Positions 25,317-31,314 of a stretch of DNA of 64,000 bases are shown one piece after another (position 1 is the stretch's first letter; each line of letters starts with the position of its first letter). Source of the DNA: Paractinoplanes atraurantiacus (lineage in GTDB: Bacteria > Actinomycetota > Actinomycetes > Mycobacteriales > Micromonosporaceae); the NCBI RefSeq assembly GCF_900215205.1, contig NZ_OBDY01000008.1, positions 124,001 through 188,000 on the forward strand. The letters run 5' to 3'. The notes under the pieces were generated by a model that saw nothing but the letters and a program-made list of their open reading frames with translations, did not search any database and was not told the origin of the DNA. Position numbers and translations under genes: made by a program.

Positions 25317-25337
25317 ACACGCACGGTACGACTGGTG

Positions 25338-25353
25338 ACTGGAACGTTCCAGT
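25338..25353. promoter_or_regulatory. LacI-type operator in the divergent promoter
   Basis: ACTGGAACGTTCCAGT is a perfect 16-base palindrome located 15 bases upstream of the lacI-type start. It shares its 12-base core with the site at 25304; the centres are 36 bases apart. It should control both the LacI gene (autoregulation) and the divergent dehydrogenase/isomerase pair. A possible -10 for the regulator, TACGAT, begins at 25356. Confidence 0.8.
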
Positions 25354-25367
25354 CCTACGATGTGCAC

Positions 25368-26540
25368 ATGGCGAACGCGGAAGCCCGGCCCACCCTGTCC
25401 GACGTGGCCGCTCGCGCCGGGGTGTCGAAGTCGCTGGTGTCGCTCGTGATGCGCGGCGAGCCGGGTGCGGGCGCCGAGACGCGCCGGCGGGTTCTGGACG
25501 CGGCCGGTGAGCTCGGATATCACCCGGACAGCCGGGCGCGGTTGCTGCGCAGCGGCCGCAGTCGCCTGCTGGGCGTCGTGTTCGGCATTCAGCATGCCTT
25601 CCACGTCGACCTGGTCACCGGGCTGTACACCGCGGCCCGCGCCGCCGGTTACGAGCTGGCCCTCAGCGCCGTCACCCCCGAGCGTGACGAGGCCGAGGCC
25701 ACCGCGAGCCTGCTCCAGGACCGGTGCGAGGCTCTGATCATGTGCGGGCCGCAGACGTCGGCCGCCCGTCTCACCCGGCTGGCGACCCGCCTGCCGGTCG
25801 TTGTCCTGGCCCGCGACGCCCGCAATGCCGACGTGGTCCGCACCGCCGACGCCGAGGGCCTGCGCCAGGCCGTCGAGCACTTGGCCGGCCTCGGTCACCG
25901 CCGGATCGCCCACATCGACGGCGGCCGCGCCCCCGGCTCCGCCGACCGCCGCCGCGGCTACCGGGCGGCGATGGAGGCCCACGGCTTGGCCGCCCACATC
26001 CGCATAGTCCCTGGGGGCCTGACCGAAGAGGAGGGCGCCACCGCAGCCCGCCGGCTGTTGACCGAGAAGAGCGACGCCACGCCCGGCCGGCCGCTGGGCG
26101 AGAAGAGCGACGCCACGCCCGGCCGGCCGCTGGGCGAGAAGAGCGACGCCACGCCCGGCCGGCCGCTGGGCGAGAAGAGCGACGCCGGAGAGGGCGTCGC
26201 CGAAGGGCGTTCGGGCGGCGGTCGGGAGGACCACGACGGCGGGGCGCCGACCGCGATCACGGTCTTCAACGATCGGTGCGCGACCGGCGTACTCGATGTG
26301 CTGCTTCGTGCCGGGGTGCGGGTGCCGGAGGAGATCAGCGTCGTCGGCTTCGACGACAGCCATCTCGCCCGGCTCGCCCACGTCAACCTGACCACTATCG
26401 CTCAGGACGTCCCCGCCATGACCAGGCTGGCCGTCGCCCGGGCGGTCGAGCGCATCGACGGCGCCGAGGTCAGCCATCGCGGCATCGTGGTGCCGCCCCA
26501 CCTCGTCGTCCGGGGAACCACCGGTCCGGCGAGGACGTGA
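25368..26540 (+). CDS. LacI-family transcriptional regulator with tandem-repeat insertion
   Basis: This 390-residue regulator has the N-terminal HTH TLSDVAARAGVSKSLVSLVM and hinge helix RARLLRSGRSRLLGVVF. The periplasmic-binding-like effector domain includes GHRRIAHIDGG and, near the end, ITVFNDRCATGVLDVLLRAG and ISVVGFDDSHLARL. Between AARRLL and PTAITVFND, a loop of about 60 residues is inserted, made of EKSDATPGRPLG repeats followed by a Gly/Glu/Asp-rich part. Normal relatives have only a few residues there. It probably represses the divergent polyol-dehydrogenase/isomerase pair and itself via the two palindromes. The inducer is unknown. Confidence 0.92.
   Translation: MANAEARPTLSDVAARAGVSKSLVSLVMRGEPGAGAETRRRVLDAAGELGYHPDSRARLLRSGRSRLLGVVFGIQHAFHVDLVTGLYTAARAAGYELALSAVTPERDEAEATASLLQDRCEALIMCGPQTSAARLTRLATRLPVVVLARDARNADVVRTADAEGLRQAVEHLAGLGHRRIAHIDGGRAPGSADRRRGYRAAMEAHGLAAHIRIVPGGLTEEEGATAARRLLTEKSDATPGRPLGEKSDATPGRPLGEKSDATPGRPLGEKSDAGEGVAEGRSGGGREDHDGGAPTAITVFNDRCATGVLDVLLRAGVRVPEEISVVGFDDSHLARLAHVNLTTIAQDVPAMTRLAVARAVERIDGAEVSHRGIVVPPHLVVRGTTGPART
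26064..26186 (+). repeat. 36-bp tandem repeat inside the LacI gene
   Basis: Three exact 36-base copies (26064-26099, 26100-26135, 26136-26171) and a 15-base partial fourth copy are present. Each unit encodes EKSDATPGRPLG. The copies are identical at the DNA level, so the expansion is recent and may vary between strains or be collapsed in short-read assemblies. Confidence 0.95.
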
Positions 26541-26542
26541 AC

Positions 26543-27244
26543 TCAGGCTTCCGGTGTGGCCAGGGCGGCGCTGATGGCTGTCTCGGCGGTGGGCTTGTCC
26601 ACGCCCAGGCCGGCCAGGACACCTGTGCCGTCTTCCAGTTCCAGCACGGCCAGCAGGATGTGTTCGGTTCCTACGTGACTGTGGTTCATGCGCAGGGCCT
26701 CCCGGAACGTCAGCTCCAGGGCCTTCTTGGCGTGAGCGTCGAACGGGATCATGGCGGGCACCGGCTCGGCCGCGGCGGGCAGGGTCTTGGTGGCGACCTC
26801 GCGCACCGTGTCCAGGGAGACGCCCTGGGAGACGATCGCCCGGGCGCCCAGGGCCGACGGGTCGGCGACCAGGCCGAGCAGCAGGTGGGCGACGCTGATC
26901 TGGTTGTTGGAGCGGTTGCGGGCCTCCTCCTGTGCCGTCACGACCACCTTGCGGGCGCGGTCGGTGAAACGGCTGAAGCCCTGGCTGGCGTCGAGGGCGG
27001 GGGCGTCGGACTTGGGGACGAAGCGTTTCTGGGCGGCCTGCTTGGTGACGCCCATGCTCTGGCCGATCTCGGTCCACGACGCGCCGGAGCGGCGGGCCTG
27101 GTCGACGAAGTGGCCGATCAGGTGGTCGGCGATGTCGCCCAGGCGGTCGGCGGCCAGGACCGCGTCGGAGAGCTGCTCGAGGGCGGTGGTGTTGTTGCTC
27201 TTGATGGTCTCGATCAAGTCGTCGAGCCGCACGGAATCCGTCAT
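26543..27244 (-). CDS. Clp N-domain protein with N-terminal helix-turn-helix
   Basis: This is a 233-residue protein. Residues 1-85 carry a predicted HTH (SWTEIGQSMGVTKQAAQKRF) after a helical segment. Residues about 88-233 hold two Clp_N repeats: FTDRARKVVVTAQEEARNRS with ISVAHLLLGLV, then FDAHAKKALELTFREALRMN with VGTEHILLAVLE. No AAA+ ATPase domain is present, so it is not a ClpC unfoldase but a stand-alone N-domain protein. It could act as an adaptor or a regulator sensing Clp substrates. Its leaderless promoter lies inside two palindromes, consistent with autoregulation through the HTH. Convergent with the LacI gene (2-base gap). Confidence 0.85.
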   Translation of the reverse strand: MTDSVRLDDLIETIKSNNTTALEQLSDAVLAADRLGDIADHLIGHFVDQARRSGASWTEIGQSMGVTKQAAQKRFVPKSDAPALDASQGFSRFTDRARKVVVTAQEEARNRSNNQISVAHLLLGLVADPSALGARAIVSQGVSLDTVREVATKTLPAAAEPVPAMIPFDAHAKKALELTFREALRMNHSHVGTEHILLAVLELEDGTGVLAGLGVDKPTAETAISAALATPEA

Positions 27245-27246
27245 GC

Positions 27247-27291
27247 GTCAACCATAGGTTGACGGCCTCGGATCGTCAACTACGGGTTGAC
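27247..27291 (-). promoter_or_regulatory. leaderless promoter embedded in two palindromic operators
   Basis: Palindrome 1, GTCAACCATAGGTTGAC (27247-27263), has 7-base arms. Palindrome 2, GTCAACTACGGGTTGAC (27275-27291), has 6-base arms; the centres are 28 bases apart. On the minus strand a -35 TTGACG (plus 27274-27279) lies largely in palindrome 2. A -10 TATGGT (plus 27251-27256) lies in palindrome 1, with exactly 17 bases between. Only six bases separate the -10 from the ATG of the Clp_N gene, so the transcript is probably leaderless. Confidence 0.8.
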
Positions 27292-27292
27292 G

Positions 27293-27613
27293 CTAAAACG
27301 GCCACTGGGAAGCGACGATCGCGCCGATCGCGGCGGCGGCCTCCACCACCGTGCGTGTGCTGGTGGCGCTCTCGGCGAGCGCTCGGAGCCTGGTCTGGAT
27401 GCGGGTGCGGGCCTCCGGCGTACCCTCCTGAAGGTCGCTTTCGATGGCCTGGACGTCGAGGGGGTGTTGCTCCCGGATGACGTCGAGCTGGGAGCGGACC
27501 TCCTCGGCGGGCGCGGCGTAGTAGTTGTTCTGGACGTTCGTGTTCTGGCCGCCGATGTTCTGCTGTCCGCCGTGGACGTTCATGGTGCCGATCTTGATTT
27601 CCGGCTCAGGCAC
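27293..27613 (-). CDS. small protein with Gln/Gly/Asn-rich N-terminal motif
   Basis: This 106-residue protein starts at GTG (MPEPEIKIGTMNVHGG). Residues 13-32 carry GGQQNIGGQNTNVQNNYY, a low-complexity amyloid-like motif. The rest is helical (EEVRSQLDVIREQHPLDVQA, then EARTRIQTRLRALAES). It ends in an amphipathic to hydrophobic tail (VVEAAAAIGAIVASQWPF). A near copy of the motif ends the upstream membrane protein, whose stop overlaps this start by 8 bases. Shared short motifs at the end of one protein and the start of its neighbour are a hallmark of amyloid-signalling pairs in bacteria; applying this here is inference. No named family is recognised. Confidence 0.7.
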   Translation of the reverse strand: MPEPEIKIGTMNVHGGQQNIGGQNTNVQNNYYAAPAEEVRSQLDVIREQHPLDVQAIESDLQEGTPEARTRIQTRLRALAESATSTRTVVEAAAAIGAIVASQWPF

Positions 27614-29303
27614 GGGATCCTCCGGGCATGTTGTGCTGGGTGAAGGTGTTGCGGCCGCCGAAACTCTGCTGGCCGCCGTAGAAGGTGGCGTTGTCGATGG
27701 AGACCGACGCCACCGCGGCGCGGAACTCGGCCGTGTCGACGCCCTGCTCGGCCAGGTAGTCGAGGACCGTCTCGTTGACCACCCGGTCGAGCAGCTTCAC
27801 GTATTTCTCGGCGTCGAGCACCTGCATGAACTTCACGGTCGGGCGCTGTGAGGCCAGCTCGCGAACGCTGAAGTGGGCGCCGTAGTCGTAGAAGCGGAAG
27901 TCGTCGGCGCTGCGGCCGGAACGGGCCATCCGGCTCGGCAGCCGGACCGTGTCCCAGCCGAGCCGGGCCAGGTGGACCGGGCCGAGGATGTTGTCGCGCA
28001 GGAAGTTGCGCAGCGTGTCGGACAGCGCGTGGGTGGGCACGCGCTCCGGGCGTACGTTGTCGACGAATTGATAGAGGGGTTTCACCTGCGGCATGACCGT
28101 GCACACGAACTCGGTGTAGAGCATGCCGCCCTCGGCGGCCAGGTGGATGAACGCGGTGACGCCGATCCCCGAATCCTGCGCGGGGAGCACGAGCCGGCCG
28201 TCGGGGGTGCGGATCTCCTTGCCGCTGGCCGGGATCACCGCCCGCAGGTAGTGCCGCAGGCCGCCCTGCGGACTGCCCATGATGGCCTGGATGGTCTCGG
28301 CCGAGGCCATCGTGCGCGGGGTGCGGGTCTGCGGGTCGATCAGCGGGTCGTCGCCTCGGCGGTTGCCGTCGGCGGCCACATAGGGCACCACGTAGATGTT
28401 CGGGATGCGCTCGCCCTCACGCAGTTTCTGGTCGCGCAGACCGATGACCGCGTCGTGCACCCGCTGGTTGAGCGCGACCGTGTCGACGGCGATGCGTTCC
28501 TCGCCGGACGCGGGGCGCAGCGTGATGGCGAACGACCAGCTGTGCTCGATGAAACCGGCGCCCGCGTACGGATCGGTGTCCTGCACGCAGATGTTGCCGC
28601 GCTGCATCGCCGCGACCACACCGAGCCGCCACTCGACGCGCGCGTTGAACCCGCGCGGCACGACCGGCGGGATGCCCGGCGCCAGCTCGGTGGTGAGGAT
28701 GTCGTACGCCTGCCGCCGCGACAGGAACAAGGTCACGAACATGCCGATCGCGAGCACGATCGGCACCCCCACGAAGAACGCACCCACGCTGCCGGAGAAG
28801 GGCGAGGAGTACGAGTACGAGTACGAGGAGTAGGAGGGGCCGAGGTCGGCCAGGAAGCTGGCCGCGACGACCTGGAGCAGCAGGTAGCCGAGGAAGCAGA
28901 AGATGAGCCCGGCGAGCACGGCCAGGCCGGCGATCCGGACCCCGCGCGGCAGCTCCTTGTAGGCCGAGGAGCGCAGGAACACGATGACCGCGCACAGCCC
29001 GAGCCAGCCGACGGTCGCGACGCTGGCGGCGCACAGGCCGATCACCAGCAGCCCGGTGACGATCGCGTAGCGGATCAGCAGCAGGCGACGGGCGCGGAGA
29101 CAATGCCGTACGACCGGATCGAGATCGAAGCCGTACGACGGCGGCACCGCCTTGCGTTCCGCCTCGACGACCTCGCGGATCACGTCGTTGGCGAAGTCGG
29201 GATCCAGATAGGGCGCCCCGCACAGTTGCCGGGTCGCGTCGTTCAGCGTGGTGCCCGGCACATAGGACGGCATGCTCAGCAAAGGCGGCTGCGGTTCCCC
29301 CAT
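27606..29303 (-). CDS. multi-pass membrane protein ending in the same Gln/Gly motif
   Basis: This protein of 565 residues starts at MGEPQPPLLSMPSY; a TTG three codons earlier is less likely. Residues about 65-205 hold four to five membrane helices (LLLIRYAIVTGLLVIGLCAA, VGAFFVGVPIVLAIGMFVTL), with a Ser/Tyr repeat between (YSSYSYSYSS). The following cytoplasmic part of about 340 residues is unfamiliar (VEWRLGVVAAMQRGNICVQD, FIHLAAEGGMLYTEFVC). The last 25 residues contain FYGGQQSFGGRNTFTQHN, nearly matching the N-terminus of the downstream small protein. The layout suggests a membrane sensor passing a signal through the shared motif. Confidence 0.8.
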   Translation of the reverse strand: MGEPQPPLLSMPSYVPGTTLNDATRQLCGAPYLDPDFANDVIREVVEAERKAVPPSYGFDLDPVVRHCLRARRLLLIRYAIVTGLLVIGLCAASVATVGWLGLCAVIVFLRSSAYKELPRGVRIAGLAVLAGLIFCFLGYLLLQVVAASFLADLGPSYSSYSYSYSSPFSGSVGAFFVGVPIVLAIGMFVTLFLSRRQAYDILTTELAPGIPPVVPRGFNARVEWRLGVVAAMQRGNICVQDTDPYAGAGFIEHSWSFAITLRPASGEERIAVDTVALNQRVHDAVIGLRDQKLREGERIPNIYVVPYVAADGNRRGDDPLIDPQTRTPRTMASAETIQAIMGSPQGGLRHYLRAVIPASGKEIRTPDGRLVLPAQDSGIGVTAFIHLAAEGGMLYTEFVCTVMPQVKPLYQFVDNVRPERVPTHALSDTLRNFLRDNILGPVHLARLGWDTVRLPSRMARSGRSADDFRFYDYGAHFSVRELASQRPTVKFMQVLDAEKYVKLLDRVVNETVLDYLAEQGVDTAEFRAAVASVSIDNATFYGGQQSFGGRNTFTQHNMPGGSRA

Positions 29304-29376
29304 GGCGGGCAACCTATCGGCGATCGTCAGTGCCGCGCCACCCCCTTTCGGGCGGTGGCGCGGCCTGGTCCGACGG

Positions 29377-31179
29377 TTACTTCTTGGGCGGTGTCACCTT
29401 GAGGACCATCAGCGGGAGCGGGCCCGTGATCTGGGTCTTCACCTCGAGCTTCACGCCCGCGCCGGCGACCTTCACCGAGCCCTGCGGGTTGGTGCTGTCG
29501 TAGTAGCGCAGCGGGTCGGAGTCGTCGAAGACCGGGATGGCCTTTTGACGCGGCACCGAAGCCGCGGCGCCGTTGCGGTGGAACGTGACCGGGTCGGTCG
29601 ACTGGAGGCCGAAGGTCGCGTCGAACGGCTGGCGGCGGTTGCCCAGCAGCACGCCGTCCGGGAAGACGACCGGCTTCGGCCGGGCGTCGACCGGGAGGCT
29701 CAGGCCCACGCCCGGGTGACGGCTCGTGTTGTTGTTGCCGGCGGCCGGGTTGACATACCAGACCAGAAGCCCGTCCTGGTACGGGAAGCGCTCGGCCCAG
29801 TCGGGCTTGGTGTCGGCCCAGCCCCAGTTGTACGGGCCCAGCTTCAGGGTCTCGTCATAGCCGGTGTACGTGCGGTACTCGGCGGCGTAGTAGGAGCCGT
29901 CGGCCAACGGGACCACCACGGCCTGCGGCAGCTTGCTCTCGCCGTTCGCCGCCGTACCCAAGGTGATGTATTGGCTCTTGCCGGGCTTGACCGTCACGAA
30001 GTTGGACCAGCCGAGGAAGATCTTCTCCCAGGCGCCCATGTAGCCGGGCGTCGAGCCGATCGTCGGGGCGCCGCGGCCGAGCCACGAGCCGGCCGACATC
30101 AGCGTCCAGAAGCCGGTGCCATTGTCGCCGCCGGCGGTGTCGTAGAGGTCGGGCAGGCCCAGGTCGTGGCCGTACTCGTGGGCGAAGACGCCGAGGCCGC
30201 CGTTCTCCGGCTCGGTCGTGTAGTCACCGATCCAGATGCCGGTGTCGCCGATCTGCACGCCGCCGGCCAGGTTGCCGGCCGGTCCCGCGGTGCCGGCCAG
30301 GTCGGAGAAGGCGTACCAGCGGTGCGACCAGATCGCGTCCTCGCCCTGGGCGCCGCCGCCGGCCTCCTCGCCCTCACCGGCGTGGATGGCCTGGAAGTGG
30401 TCGACGTAGCCGTCCGGCTCGTTGAAGTCGCCGTCGTCGTCGTAGTCGTCACGGTCCCAGACGTCGAAGGTCTTCAGGTACGCGGCGACCTCGGCCGGGG
30501 TCTTGCCGGCCGCGATCTGGCTCTCGTACCAGGCGGTCGCGCTGTCCTTGATGTAGTTCCAGTAGCCGTCGTCCTCGGCGATCTCGTTGCTGCCGTAGCG
30601 GGCCTCGTTGTAGGGCAGCTTCACCCAGTCGGAGACGTCGCCGCCGACCGTGTACCGGCCGCCCGACTGCTTGTAGTAGAAGTTCGCCATCGACTCCTTG
30701 TTCTTGGCGAACAGCAGCTGCTTGTAGTGCGCCGCGTTGAAGTCGGCCTGCCAGATCGTCGTGTTGTCGACGGCCCGGTTGGGCTGCGGGATCTGGTTGT
30801 GCACGGGGCCGGCCGTGCCGCCGGTGGCCGGCAGGGTGGCGTCGCCGAACTCGGTCAGGAAGGTGAGGACCGGGTCGGTCTTCGTCTCCTTCTTGCGGTA
30901 TTCGACGTACTTGCCCTTGCCGAGCTTGACGACCTCGGAGCCGTTCTTCTTCTCGGTGGTCACCTGGCCGGCGATGAGCTTGCGTACGGCCTCGGTGCGC
31001 TCCGCCTCCCGCTGGTCGGCCAGCGGGTGCGGGAGGTTGTCCTCGCCGAGCGACGCGGTGGGTTCCCGGTCGGCCCGGTCGGGCCCGGCGGCGGGCGCCG
31101 CTCCGGCCGGCGTGGCGATGAGGGTCGCCACCACCGCGCCGGCCAGCGCGACGCTGAATGTCTTCCTCAAGAGGGTCAC
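29377..31179 (-). CDS. secreted M6-family metallopeptidase (immune inhibitor A-like)
   Basis: This 600-residue protein starts at GTG with gaaggag upstream. Signal peptide: FSVALAGAVVATLIATPAGA followed by APAAGPD. A prosegment leads to the M6 catalytic core with the zinc motif FAHEYGHDLGLPDLYD, where two His and Glu bind zinc and catalyse, and the downstream MSAGSWLGRG. An Asp-rich loop (DRDDYDDDGDFNEPDGYVDH) looks like a calcium site. Members are secreted proteases that degrade host or environmental proteins. The promoter region is AT-rich with an inverted repeat. It is divergent from the CopC-type gene. Confidence 0.93.
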   Translation of the reverse strand: MTLLRKTFSVALAGAVVATLIATPAGAAPAAGPDRADREPTASLGEDNLPHPLADQREAERTEAVRKLIAGQVTTEKKNGSEVVKLGKGKYVEYRKKETKTDPVLTFLTEFGDATLPATGGTAGPVHNQIPQPNRAVDNTTIWQADFNAAHYKQLLFAKNKESMANFYYKQSGGRYTVGGDVSDWVKLPYNEARYGSNEIAEDDGYWNYIKDSATAWYESQIAAGKTPAEVAAYLKTFDVWDRDDYDDDGDFNEPDGYVDHFQAIHAGEGEEAGGGAQGEDAIWSHRWYAFSDLAGTAGPAGNLAGGVQIGDTGIWIGDYTTEPENGGLGVFAHEYGHDLGLPDLYDTAGGDNGTGFWTLMSAGSWLGRGAPTIGSTPGYMGAWEKIFLGWSNFVTVKPGKSQYITLGTAANGESKLPQAVVVPLADGSYYAAEYRTYTGYDETLKLGPYNWGWADTKPDWAERFPYQDGLLVWYVNPAAGNNNTSRHPGVGLSLPVDARPKPVVFPDGVLLGNRRQPFDATFGLQSTDPVTFHRNGAAASVPRQKAIPVFDDSDPLRYYDSTNPQGSVKVAGAGVKLEVKTQITGPLPLMVLKVTPPKK

Positions 31180-31207
31180 TCCTTCAAGAAAGCTATGTCC
31201 GTGGAGC

Positions 31208-31231
31208 CATAGAATCTTAGATATTTCTATG
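31208..31231. promoter_or_regulatory. inverted repeat upstream of the M6 peptidase
   Basis: catagaa (31208-31214) and ttctatg (31225-31231) are exact reverse complements separated by 10 bases, in an AT-rich patch unusual for this window. It lies 29-52 bases upstream of the protease GTG, where promoter or operator elements are expected. No binder can be named. Confidence 0.45.
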
Positions 31232-31280
31232 TAGCAATGGGACCTAGCTTTTTTCAGAGAAGTAAAAAGTTCTCGATGTC

Positions 31281-31309
31281 TTGACTAAAGCTTCCTGGCT
31301 CCGAGGATG
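31281..31309 (+). promoter_or_regulatory. probable leaderless promoter of the CopC-type gene
   Basis: TTGACT (31281-31286) and GAGGAT (31304-31309) are separated by 17 bases. Only five bases separate the second box from the ATG at 31315, so transcription would begin at or next to the start codon. A gggagg is also present, but it overlaps the proposed -10. Confidence 0.5.
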
Positions 31310-31314
31310 GGAGG

